Source of the DNA: Diadema setosum
Taxonomy: Eukaryota > Echinodermata > Echinoidea > Diadematoida > Diadematidae
Reading direction: 5' to 3'
Assembly: GCA_033980235.1 (NCBI GenBank)
Contig: CM067070.1
Coordinates: 9,750,195-9,814,194 of the forward strand
DNA: 64,000 bases
Part shown: piece after piece, positions 34,640 through 45,227 of the stretch
Layout: each line of letters opens with the position of its first letter
Numbering within the stretch: the first letter of the stretch is position 1
The notes under the pieces: model-generated
The model's input: the letters and a program-made list of their open reading frames with translations, nothing else
Told to the model about the DNA's origin: nothing
Database searches by the model: none
Position numbers and translations under genes: made by a program

Positions 34640-35012
34640 GGATGAATGTGAAAGCTGAACTAGAAAAGTACTGTCGAATATAGGACAACAAATTGGTTTG
34701 AATGAGAGTCTCTTCTTTTCTTTACAATAGAATAGAAAGTTCATGAATGCTAAGTTCCAGGCATACCATGGCACTCTGGCTGTGTTCTTAGCGAAGTGTC
34801 ATTGAATTTGCATCCTCCACTTTTCACAATGTAAAACTATTTGTCCAGCAGCGTTGACTACCACTTGAAGTGACAAGCGCTCTTTCCACAGAGCTTGTAC
34901 AGATGAGGGACAAAGGGTATCAAAAGAAGCCCATAAACAACAAAAATTGCTTTTCTTTGCCTACACGGAAACACAGATGAATACGCATCCCATGCATGTC
35001 ACCCAGATGAAC
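34640..35012 (-). promoter_or_regulatory. Conserved upstream region of IgR-1
   Basis: This interval aligns with 61480-61848 upstream of IgR-2, sharing CAGCGTTGACTACCACTTGA, AGTGACAAG and GATGAGGGACAAAGGGTATC. The conservation between paralogues in noncoding sequence may reflect regulation or merely the age of the duplication. Confidence 0.45.
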
Positions 35013-35335
35013 TTAAAGGAGACCTCCGGATGATTTTCATATTTTTACATATGAACAACAATAAATTAGTGATACTGAGTTCACAGTTTCAGAATTTATC
35101 GTGATCGGGATGAGAAATAAGAATATTTTCAAAATTTTGAGAAATTGCAATGAACAAGGATGGTGACATGGCAGGGTCACCACAAGAATGCATGAGTTGG
35201 GGCTCAAGGAAGCAGAACAAAAGAAGAAGGCATGCCTAGATTATACACACTGGTGAACTCGCAAGCAAGTGGTATTGTGATGGAATTACACAGCTACATG
35301 TAACACCCCTAAAAGGGTATAGGGGCTAGAATGAT

Positions 35336-38300
35336 GAAAGAATGAGGAGAAACAAGTCGTTGGTTGTGGTAGCAGCATCTATGCATGGAATGGCACCATT
35401 TATTGCTCTCGTAAAAAGTCACAATCAGACAATTAAGTATTGACAAACACTTCAGAGCAATCAATGTTTAACAAAACAATAATAATCAGTCCTCAGTTTA
35501 ACACATAAATTCACACGAGCTCGATGTAACTGTATCCAAATCTGTCATAAACAGTGTTTCCACGTTGTACATGAGCTTACTGACACTCGTAATCACTAAT
35601 GAGTGTAATATCTGAATGTCAATGACTGTAATTCTCACAAACTATTATCTGATTTCATTCTCCTTCTCTTTTCATCGATGATATATTCATAATATATTCT
35701 AATATCTTCCTTATACAAATAACTAGTGATTCCTGCCTGTGCTGAATTCTCATTACAATACAAGTCTCACATCTGTTCAAATCTTTCTTCCGAATAATGT
35801 CAATTCTTATCAGTTTGAAGTGTATGAACACATCTGGCCTTTTCTTTACATGAGTGAGATAATTCTAAATATTAATTGTAGAATTTGCCTAATCAAACAG
35901 TCTTTTCATATAATAATTCCCAATATTAACCCTTTAGTATGAGTCTTCATACTAAAGTATAAAGCTAAACTATGATTCAAACAATTATATTTATTCCACA
36001 ACCATAAACCAATATTTCTCCTAACTAGTTCATCTAACGTTTTTCCCATAAAGAGAACATTGGGAATAACTAACTTCTCTGCTTGATACTCTTTCTTCAG
36101 ATAAATTTCTACAACAACTCACTCACTAGTACAGAGCCAGCAAGCATAAACTGAGGGAGGAAGTCTATAAACTCTTTTCTTAACAAAGAGCACCACGGCC
36201 CTTGCCTTCATGTTCATATTAAACTTCCCTTATCCTCCTACCTGTAAGTTTGCTCTTCTCTGTGAGCTGGGGGGACAACATCTCGCTGGAGACTGTACTA
36301 ACATACAGCATTTCCTGTCCCCTTGATAGTCTATAACGCAGACCACAGAGCTATATATACACTCTAGTCTTTCTTTCTATCAATGTTTCCCTACTAACAA
36401 AACCTGCTCTTAAATCCTATCTGTGAATTAACATCAATAATATATCTATACAATGTGCCTGAAGATCCTTACAGATAAAGACACAAATGGCATACAAATT
36501 ATATACATACATATAGCAGTTAAATATTTCCTCACTTGTAGTAGGTCTGAATAACTCAGACTAGATACACAGGTTTGGAGTTCCATCCACTGACCATAAA
36601 ACTCTTAATCTCTGCCTAGTCAGTGTCACAGGAGAAATGTATTTGGTTTTTTGTTTCTATTTTATTAGAATCTATACCAGTGAATAGAGTAGGAACATTT
36701 GCCATTGCTGGTGTAGTATAAGTGCGTTGAAATGTGATGAAGCGCGATTTGTGTTGTAACAAAATAACGAGTGTGTTTTCTATAACCCACTGCAGAAAGC
36801 TGTGTGGGGAATGCGATGAGACAAAAGCGATGCGACAAAAGGGTGGAATTTCCACAGGTGCCAGATTCCGCGGGCGAGCCGTCCAGGGTTTCTATGTAGT
36901 ACATTGTGTAGTTTTGTACATGATAGGGTAAGAATATTTTAAGTGTGTGACAGACTGAGCAGGGATGTGGTCGAAGGAGGAGTCGTAGCAGAACCTCGCC
37001 AGTTATTAATCCTTTTAAGCCAGTCTGAACCACTTGAAGCCAGGGTTCTTTTTCCTCTCCACGGAGAAGAATACTATCCATACAACCAGCAGTAAGTACT
37101 CTCGGTTATTTGTGTATTTCTTCTTTTTTTTATATATACAGGAACAATAATGATGTGACATGAAACGCATTATTTGTCATGTATGCCGTGTGAGATTGAA
37201 TATCACTAACGTGATGGTGAAAACAGCGTTATAACAACATGATATTATTGAAGTTAGGTATGAATAAGACTGATACATTGATGTGTACTGTTTAGAGTAC
37301 ATGTTACATCGTGATATTATACGAAATTGAGTATTTAAGCATTAAGATTTATGTACAAAAAAAGTCAGCTGCCCGTAGTATGTAAGGTTTCGTAATAAGT
37401 TTACTGCTTTGATAATTTAGATGGCAACTGGGTTTCGGGACTTCGCCCCAAAGTCGGCAATGCCATTCAAGATGCGGTGAAGGCTGCTGTCAACTACGAT
37501 ACCGGCCAGTGGAAAACCAGTTCACTGGATGTGCTGAACGTTGGCAAAACTACGCTCTTCAATCCGCCTGTCGACACTTCTGTATGCTTTTTCGCGTCCA
37601 GCAACATTGGTGATGTACACTGACAATTGAACACTGGATATTTCATGTACGGTACTAGGAACAGTGGCCAAACAAGTTAACTGGCGATGTTATACGCCCG
37701 ATTATATTTGAGTTGGCTCATCACGTTGCAATTTGGAGAGGAGTGAGATGTTCATTAGTGCCTATGATACACGTCAACAATATTTTTTTTCATCATATAT
37801 GGTGCGACCGTGAGGTGTTCTTTTTTTGTGTGTGCATGACTGACAAGATAAAGGGATAAGAAGCCCGAATGATTATTAGCTCAGCAAGAGCTTGTTCAGT
37901 TTATGTCCCTTTCACGTACACGCCTTCCTATGGCGAATTGTGAGTGATGTACCTGGAAGTTTGTTTGAGGAACCGTGTATAGTGAGCTCGAGCATTTGAT
38001 GTTCCATTGTGATGCTCTTTTCGTAGCATTTGGAGAAGGTTGAGTGAATATATATATTTTTTGTTGTTCGATAACATAGATAACTTAGAAGTTAAACACT
38101 TAATGATATATCAGTAGGAGGATATTTAGTCGCTTCATTGTGTACCACTAGGACCATATAAGTGGGGGTGGTATATAGATGTTAATGGAGTACCGATTAC
38201 CCGCGTGTATAGTTACAATTATAATTTCTACACCCCCCCCCCCCCTTTTTTTTTTGAGGAAGTGTTACAAGTGTTATCGAATCGTGTTAAATATGAGTAT

Positions 38301-39308
38301 ACTAGCCCATGTTACTCAGCTAGGTCCCATACTCGCCCTAAGTGAAAGGTGAGTTGCAGAAGTGGTGTAACAACGTACTGCAACAGTTGTAACAGTAGTA
38401 AGGGCGACGGAGTGGTTATTGATGTAGAGATATCACGGCAGGTTCATATCAGGAACCTGAGATATCCCATAAGGTACTTGTGTATGGATTTGAGAATCAA
38501 AATTCGTGTACACGAATGTGCAACTCAGTTGATGAGATATAAGTTAACGATATTTTGAAGTTGTGAAGTCCTGAGGGTTGTTGTGTTCGAATAAACACTA
38601 CAGATTGGTTGAGATACTAGATCAGTAGTTGGAATGTGTGATTATATCCGACTCTGGTTTAACCCATGTGACAGTCAGTGACTGCATCTATTCAGTCTCT
38701 CACACAGAACAAAAGCCTAGACCCCATCCATGGGCAGAATGATAAATGTACTGGTACTCTAAATGCTGTATCTAGGCATGAAACAAAGGACCAGTTCTCA
38801 AGCCAGTGCCCTATGGTATAAACCATGTGTGTACACCTGTATTGCAGGGTGCAATGTACATTCACATCCAAAACTTGCTTCTAGGTCTCTATATACATTA
38901 AATACAAACTAGACATCCTCAAAAACCATGTACAAATTATATACAAATTACACATTCAGAATGTATATCTCCTCATGTGCAACAAACCACCACCAGATAC
39001 ATATTCATTTATCACTGGTAAATCAGAATTAGCATAGTAGCAACACTCAAACTCAAACTCACATAGTTACTATGTCATACAATGCTTTCTGACTGAAGTG
39101 TTCTCTCAAAATAAATCTTATCCTTGAAATGAGCATATGTCAGTGTATTCCCAAGAATACACATTTCAATGTTAAATGAATAACATTCCCTATTGCAATA
39201 ACACCACAAATATATGAAATCATAATGAGAAGAGACTTACATAGAATGAAAGAATGAGGAGAAACAAGTCGTTGGTTGTGGTAGCAGCATCTATGCATGG
39301 AATGGCAC
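35336..39308. mobile_element. Unclassified 3.97-kb insertion bounded by 61-bp direct repeats
   Basis: Bases 35336-35396 and 39248-39308 are identical over 61 bp (GAAAGAATGAGGAG to GGAATGGCAC). The interior has no recognisable transposase, gag or RT. It is AT-rich at both sides with a GC-richer exon-like block at 37421-37623. It may be a TRIM-like element with very short terminal repeats, or another class using a long duplication. The class is unknown. Confidence 0.5.
37421..37623 (+). CDS. Unassigned exon-like ORF (terminal exon?)
   Basis: After an acceptor-like TGCTTTGATAATTTAG, a frame reads DGNWVSGLRPKVGNAIQDAV, AAVNYDTGQWKTSSLDVLNV and CFFASSNIGDVH, then TGA at 37621. It has no ATG. The frame is open back to about 37378, but base composition shifts sharply to GC-richer coding-like sequence at 37421, where the acceptor is placed (phase 1). 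I do not recognise the family. It lies inside the 3.9-kb insertion, so it may be element cargo or a captured host exon. It could also be chance. Confidence 0.4.
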
Positions 39309-39683
39309 AAAGGCTGCTGTCACTTCCTGCCACTGCCTCTCCTCACCCAAACTCCTTAGACTCTTCCATTTTCTAATAGGGAGGGGTTATGTAATCTGGG
39401 AAGGGGTGCCTCTTATCAAAGTGTAAGGAAGCATGTGTTGTAACCCTTTAAGGTAAGTAATTAAAGAAAGGGGGGGGCAATTTCCATCTCATTCCCAGGA
39501 TCACATACATTTCTGAAATATGTGAACCTCCTATTTCATCATCCTTGTTCAGTGTAATTTGTTTAAGGTTCTTCAAAGTACTGTTTCTCTGCTCAAGAAC
39601 CACTATAAATTCCACAAATCTGTACATGACGTTGTTGATTTATTGATGTGAAATTATGAAAATCGTCTGGAATGCCCCTTTAA

Positions 39684-40704
39684 AAAGAAAGAATCCATGG
39701 AATAGGCAAAGTCTAATAAGAAATCAGAGCGGTTTATGCGTTAATTTGTTGTTGTAATCATCTACAGATAGCTGCAATCACACCGCTGTTATATGTAAAT
39801 TTTGCGTCTAATCAAGGAAAAAAACACCCTTGCGACGCATTAGGTTATCAGTTACTCACAAGAGAAAACGGTATACATTTGTTCCTTATAGCCTTCTCTT
39901 CACCGTGTTTACAGCGTTATCAGTAGACGGGATCTAAAATTAAACACAATTATGTAGCCTTGAAACATTTTCTTGAGCATCAAATAAAGCGAAATTTCTC
40001 AGCAGTTCACGATCTTGTTGCTAGTGAATTTCGAGTGTGCACACGCTCATACAAGTTCCTGAGGTATTTCTTTGCAGAATCTTATGATAATTATTAAAAA
40101 AAAAAATTATCATTAACCAGAAAAAAATGGGAACTTGTTTGTGCGAGTGCATTGTTTAGAAATGGGCATTGTCACGCTGCCGTATACATTGTACTAGTAC
40201 AGATAATGATGTAAATTTTGCTTTTGCAAAATTGTTATTTAAAGAACAGGCACCTACATATTCTCAGTCCCCACAAAATACAGAGTAATAGATAAAACGC
40301 TCGGCCTCAACGGTTTCTTTAGTATACATTCTTACCGTCAGTGCTTCTATGGGGAAGCTACTTACAATTTATTTATGCTATATTATTAGTCGTTAAATCA
40401 TAAATAAAAATTATCAGTTCTTGATATACTCATACAATAGCAGTTTCGCGCATACCTTTTTGTCATAATTTTACATTTTATCTGCATTCCTACATTGCTG
40501 ATCGATCATTGATAATGTCATGTGTTTCACAAGGTCATATTAACAAACAGTGCAGCTAACGGAACCCCCCCCCCCCCCTTTAAAGGCATAATTTACCATT
40601 TGCAGAAGAAACAAAAACCCAGCATTTGTTTTTTGATTTTATTGGTTCATGCGTTATACATACTCATGCAAATACATACACATATATTATATACATTGTT
40701 GGTG

Positions 40705-40749
<45 letters not shown>

Positions 40750-40845
40750 CATTAATTGTTAGCAAAGTAAGTTACTTCATTGCCTTTACAATGTACAAAA
40801 ACATATCAGCGATGCAATGAAAAACACATAAAGGCTACAGCTTAA
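39684..40845. other. Far upstream region of IgR-1, no gene seen
   Basis: Bases 39685-39850 align with 61853-62010 near IgR-2 (CATGGAATAGGC, CATCTACAG, GCAATCACA), marking the right edge of the duplicated unit. Beyond it, nothing coding is recognised. A C run lies at 40564-40578. Confidence 0.5.
40707..40745. repeat. (TA)n microsatellite
   Basis: An uninterrupted TA dinucleotide run of about 19 units. Confidence 0.95.
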
Positions 40846-41207
40846 AGGGATAGTACAGTATTGATGGAGATGAAAATTGGGCTTGCGAGATACCAAGAAA
40901 ACACTTATGAAATAGTACAGAGCATACCATTTGAAGAGGAATTCAAAGTTTATTTGATAAAAATCGGGTTTGGAATAGCTGAAACATCCAAAAACAATGT
41001 AATACAAAACGATCGTAATAAAGTGTGGGTCCCACATTTTATTAGGATCACTCTGTTTTGGATATCTTGGCCATTTCAAAACCAATTTTCATCAAATAAA
41101 CATTGAATCCCTCTTGGAATTACATGCTCTTTCATATTTCATACGAGGTTTCTCACTATCTCACCAAAAAAATGATAAAAACCTGAAGTTAAGGCTCAAC
41201 CATCCCT
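40846..41207. mobile_element. TTAA-flanked MITE, TIR AGGGATRGT
   Basis: TTAA at 40842-40845 and 41208-41211 flanks AGGGATAGT and its complement from ATCCCT. Inverted similarity covers most of the 362 bp, for example AAAACGATCGTAATAAAGTG against CATTTTATTAGGATCACTCT. There is no coding capacity. It is related to the element at 44580. Confidence 0.8.
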
Positions 41208-41758
41208 TTAAGCATTGCTTGATTTACATGCAGCCCTCGTACATAATACATAACGTGTAGGAGAATAGGAGGGAGGAATGACTTGCATAGAGATAGGATA
41301 GAAGAAAGGAGAGAATTAGAAAATAGTTCTTATATGTGAGTATACCAGTGTAAAAATTCGAATTCGTATCATCGATGCTAAGTGATTTTAAATAGGCAAA
41401 AAGTGAACAATAGTTATAATAAAATTGTTTACAGACTTAACTTTCTACAGTTATGGTTTAATGAGAAAAAATACTGATATCTCCTTATATTTCAGGTTTT
41501 ATTGCGAAAATTTAAAATGTTAAGATGCTTTGTGCCACAACAGACCTACACATATGAATCAAATGTGATATCTTGAACATTTTTCAAATCACTGCTCCCA
41601 AAGGTAAACAGGATCTTTAACATTATTCTACGGCATAAGAAAGATTTGACAAAATATCAAGTCATTGTCGCCCTTCCGTTGCTAATATGTCTTGTAATAT
41701 TTTAATTCCTACAATAGAGAGATAAGACTCATTTACGTGAACAAATGGGTATTTCTTG

Positions 41759-42107
41759 CGCTTGCAGTTCGTTATTAAGAAGGTTCTTTAGTCTGAAGGT
41801 TCGTTATTCCGAATATGTGATAAGGTTTGTTACTCCGAAGGTTCGTTAATCCGAAAATGACACAAAGCTCGTTATTCCGAAGGTTCGTTAGGACTCTATT
41901 TCATTTCGGATCAACTAACCCTCGGAATAACAAACCCTGTTTCATTTTTGGATAAACGAACCTTCGGAATAACGAACCCTATTTCATTTTCGGATTAACG
42001 AACCCTCGGAATAACGAACCTCCGGAATAACGCCACATTATGTTCGGATTAACGAACCCTTTTTCATTATCGGGATTAACGAACCTTTGGAATATCGAAC
42101 AGCACCC
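41759..42107. mobile_element. MITE of the TTCGTTATTCCGAAGG family, 349 bp
   Basis: The 8-bp direct repeat ATTTCTTG flanks it at 41751-41758 and 42108-42115. The right end CGAACAGCACCC is identical to that of the 13.2-kb copy. The interior alternates between the two orientations of TTCGTTAATCCGAAAATGA units. It lies about 280 bp downstream of the IgR-2 stop codon. Confidence 0.8.
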
Positions 42108-42115
42108 ATTTCTTG

Positions 42116-42385
42116 CACACTGTAAGTCAGATATACAGTTTTAGCCTATTCAATTCCCGCCCATGACGTCTTCCTTCAGTACAATTTATGGAAATCATAT
42201 GACATCCGAGCACAGAAGTATAGGTGTGTTTATAGGTAGCAAGTAACAGTAAACTCGAGTATCAGACATCATTTATCACTGATGTTATCACAGTGTGCTG
42301 CCAGCATTTCAAAATCTGGACACGTAGGCCTATATGTAAAGCCATCGATTTTCTACTATATGATTTCCTAAGTTGTGGTAAGTTG
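42116..42385 (-). other. Presumed IgR-2 3' UTR and flank
   Basis: About 270 bp follow the stop codon before the MITE. No AATAAA is seen on the minus strand here, so the poly(A) site may be nonconsensus or lie beyond the MITE. Confidence 0.35.
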
Positions 42386-42724
42386 TTAGACGTTCCAATA
42401 AACATGATGAATGTCCTGCTGCGTGTCACCAATGGTCTCATAATGAGCCAATCCATGTACTGAAGCATCTTCGCCCTGGTTAGACCTCATTCTTTGGGGA
42501 TGGCCAGATGGAGTGTTTGATGTCTCTCCCATGGGTAACTTCGGTTTCACGTTCTCGTCTGACTTCATTGATAGAGATACACCCAGATGGGTTAATGCCT
42601 TTATCAGGTCTGAGGTTGATATTCCAGGAAGCACCGATGTCATGGGCATGTAACCAGTGGAATCCTGGGAACTGCTCGTCTGCTGGTTTACGGTGGATAA
42701 TGTCGAGAAGTCTTTGAAAGTGTT
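42386..42724 (-). CDS. IgR-2 terminal cytoplasmic exon with tyrosine motifs
   Basis: The acceptor TACTTCTCAATTACAG gives a phase 0 entry, matching the preceding exon. The frame runs 112 codons to TAA at 42386. It starts NTFKDFSTLS and is rich in Ser, Thr and Pro. It has three tyrosine motifs: STGYMPMTS (YxxM, the PI3-kinase SH2 consensus), LAHYETIGD (YxxI) and HHVYWNV at the very C-terminus (YxN, a Grb2-type motif, also YxxV). None is a perfect ITIM. This suggests phosphotyrosine signalling, which is inference from motifs only. A 269-bp MITE lies 98 bp upstream. Confidence 0.85.
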   Translation of the reverse strand, partial: NTFKDFSTLSTVNQQTSSSQDSTGYMPMTSVLPGISTSDLIKALTHLGVSLSMKSDENVKPKLPMGETSNTPSGHPQRMRSNQGEDASVHGLAHYETIGDTQQDIHHVYWNV

Positions 42725-42822
42725 CTGTAATTGAGAAGTATAGCATATGTAGTCCCTATGTTTGCATCTCAAAATAAGTATACTTTTCGGTGAGTTACGT
42801 ATTGTTACAGTCCGCCACTGTG

Positions 42823-43091
42823 GCCCGAATTCACGAAGGTGGTACATTTGAAACCATGGTTTAATCTATGGACAATTTGTATGGAGCACCAAGTGACCAT
42901 GTCGTCAATGAAATGTTCATTTCGTTGACGAAAAGATTTTCGTCCACGAGATGTTGTCATTTCGTTACGAAGTGATTATCTCGTCGACGGGATGACAGAT
43001 TTCGTAACGAAATAGGCCATGCGACACTTGGCGCTCCATTGTCCACGGTTATAACCATGGTTTCAATTGTACCACCTTCGTGAATTCGGGC
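42823..43091. mobile_element. MITE, TIR GCCCGAATTCACGAAGGTGG
   Basis: The left terminus GCCCGAATTCACGAAGGTGG at 42823 and its complement ending GAATTCGGGC at 43091 bound 269 bp with inverted symmetry (ACCATGG at both sides). The centre holds several TTTCGTTACGAAAT-like words. It sits in the last IgR-2 intron, just before the terminal exon's acceptor. Confidence 0.85.
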
Positions 43092-43728
43092 TTTCAAGTC
43101 TAGTTTCGCCAGTGTTAACATTGCCTTGTCTATACTGTCATTTCAATGTCCCAAGCATCACCAAATTTTGAGCATGGATTTTTCTAAAATATTGTATTCA
43201 TTTCCCCAGGTTTATCAGATTACTGTTTAAATAGGCCTACTACTAGGTCACGAGGAACGTAATAGCCCTATATAGCAAAACTCCTTGCTAAAAGACGACT
43301 TGCATAAAAAGGCCCAAGGAGTACAGCAAGATTTACAGTGCCCGAACGAACCCAGTAGTATTCGTGATACTCGTGACTTAAAAGTAGCAGCAAACCTATC
43401 TATTATAAACGAGCTGAAGACTTAGCGAAAGAACATTTCAATCTTCATCTATGTGACCTCTCATGTTTACCGTTTGGAAATGATTATCGTATTAACAATC
43501 AGTCCAGGTCAAATATGGTGAATGAACAACTGTTTATAGTTCAATTTAATGTCTGCCTCATATAACACAGCTTTCTTTTATTCTTTTTGTCTGTCTGTCT
43601 GACGAAATGAAACTATGTTCTACCTTCATCTAGCAATGGTCTAAAAAAACAAATATATGTTGATATAGTTATTAGTCATCATTATCATTGCTACATTAAA
43701 GGCAGTTCAGTACTGCTTTTGCATGTAC
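43092..43728. other. IgR-2 last intron
   Basis: AT-rich with a short TCTG run near 43589. No additional exon is supported. Confidence 0.4.
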
Positions 43729-43958
43729 CTCATCTGAAGTCGAATCAGCAAAACACGGATCTTTTCTGTGCCTATCACCCTCCACTGAAGTCGTGGGCTT
43801 TGACAGAGGTGTCATCTCAAGACGAGTAGGAGACAGGAACTGACTCTGATGAGTGTCTTGTAGTTGTCGTTCTTCAGATTGTTCATTTGACACAATGTCT
43901 TTTGTATTTAACGGATTGTGCGGAGAGGATTTCCGCCCTGGTGACTGAGTCTTTGGCC
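43729..43958 (-). CDS. IgR-2 first cytoplasmic exon
   Basis: The acceptor TCTTTCAATAAAACAG enters in phase 1 and the donor GTACAT leaves phase 0. The 230-bp exon encodes a polar tail segment with GPKTQSPGRKSSPHNPLN, SNEQSEERQLQDTHQSQ and SPTRLEMTPLSKPTTS. SP and TP sites are frequent and there is no tyrosine. It has no recognised domain and is probably disordered. It joins the transmembrane exon to the tyrosine-bearing terminal exon. Its frame is supported by the total coding length being divisible by three. Confidence 0.75.
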
Positions 43959-44579
43959 CTGTTTTATTGAAAGACATAATCAATTTGAAATTTCTTTCAC
44001 ACACAGGCTGCCATAGACTTATGAGAGAAATCAACTTTAAAATCAATTTTAAGTCTTTATAAAAACTGAACACTGGTGTCTCGAGTCCTCTACTAACACT
44101 TTTTAATTTGAACTGCAAAATGAAAATGTTACTCAGAAATAACCCTCTCTGAGTTCCCCCGTTTTATTTTCCTTCTTTTTCAGGTTAATATCCAAAATTA
44201 CCCCTTTTAACTTGTTTGCTATAGTGTTTGCGAAATTTACCCGTGCTTTATTTCACTGGAAAATGTTTCAATTGAATAAAGTGAAGATAAATTGAACTGG
44301 ATTTACTTCCTGACCACAAATAAGTCAAACCTACTAATAGTAAAACATTTTATGATGAAAGGAAATTTTCTTTTAAAGATATTTGTCTTACAGCAAACAC
44401 TGATAAATGAAATTTAATTTAATGGAACAGCTTGAATCTAATCAGTTAATAGCAAATATGGCTGGTAGAATCAACCACTTAAATCTTCCATCCATGACTC
44501 TTTTCCCGTTGATAGTCTCATTCCATTCTCTACTGCATTTTCCAGGAAAATCTGATGATACATACGACCAAAATCTTAA

Positions 44580-44955
44580 AGGGATGGTATAGTTTGGCTA
44601 AGGTCGGATTCAAATTTTAATTTTGTGCCGCATAATGAGGAAACATTTCTGGAAATATAAAAGAACATGCAGTTCTACGAAAAAATCAAAGTTTATTGAT
44701 TTTTTTTTTCAAACTGCTGAGATATCCAAAATCATTGCAAAGCAAAGTGGTCCTAATTAAAGGTGGGTTCCAGCTTTTATCAGGACTATATTTTCTACTT
44801 TCTTTAGGATATAATATCAACCATTACAAAACTAATTTTCCTCAAATAACTTAGAATTCCGCTTAGAATTGTATGCTCTTTAATATTTCACGGAAGGTTT
44901 CTGCTTATCTCATAAAAAAGTTGAAATCTTGAAGCCCCTTCTCAACCAAAGTTAA
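44580..44955. mobile_element. Degenerate TTAA-type MITE
   Basis: Starts TTAAAGGGATGGTATAGTTT at 44576, as in the 40.8-kb element. The right part (CCTTCTCAACCAAAGTTAA) has lost a clear terminal repeat. It lies in the IgR-2 intron between the transmembrane and first cytoplasmic exons. Confidence 0.55.
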
Positions 44956-45116
44956 TTAATTCTTTGGACAGAAAGACATTCATGTCAGACATAATTGTAC
45001 TTGCTGAACCTGGAATATTCTTTCCGTTTTTTTTATTTTTACACCTTATTTCTGTTTGTCTTTACTTTTTAAGAACTAAGTTATTGACTTAACAGTAATG
45101 TTGGAAGCTGGCTAAC

Positions 45117-45227
45117 CTCTAAGCTTGAAGGCAAAAACCATTACACAGCATATGATTATCATGAGGCAGCCTGTCACAGGGGGGGTGACTTTGCAGAGGA
45201 AGAATGGATCCTTTTCAGCAGGAGGAT
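45117..45227 (-). CDS. IgR-2 transmembrane exon
   Basis: This 111-bp exon is phase 1 at both ends, with acceptor ATTCATGCACAG and donor GTTAGC. It encodes PPAEKDPFFLCK, then the hydrophobic helix PVTGCLMIIICCVMVFAF and the basic KLR. It matches 11538-11651 with conserved cysteines inside the helix. The acceptor has a weaker pyrimidine tract than in IgR-1. It places the three Ig domains outside and 190 residues of tail inside the cell. Confidence 0.85.

Larger units (their letters stand above)
35017..39679. mobile_element. TTAA-flanked MITE carrying a 3.9-kb secondary insertion
   Basis: TTAA at 35013-35016 and 39680-39683 flanks inverted ends AGGAGACCTCCGGATGATTT and, on the other strand, AGGGGCATTCCAGACGATTT. 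The IgR-2 side has the uninterrupted site at 61849-61852, with CCAGATGAAC on the left and AAAGAATCCATGGAATAGGC on the right. The whole 4.66 kb is therefore an insertion. Its centre, 35336-39308, is a further insertion bounded by identical 61-bp repeats. The target site points to a piggyBac-type MITE. Confidence 0.75.

Noticed and set aside
35301..35400. LTR-like start TGTAACACCCC near the left 61-bp repeat
   Set aside because: No second copy of this start, no primer-binding site and no gag or pol frame were found, so an LTR retrotransposon is not supported.
36665..37081. 138-aa minus ORF
   Set aside because: No recognised domain, no splice-site support and no counterpart in the other unit. 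It lies inside an unclassified insertion, so it could be chance.
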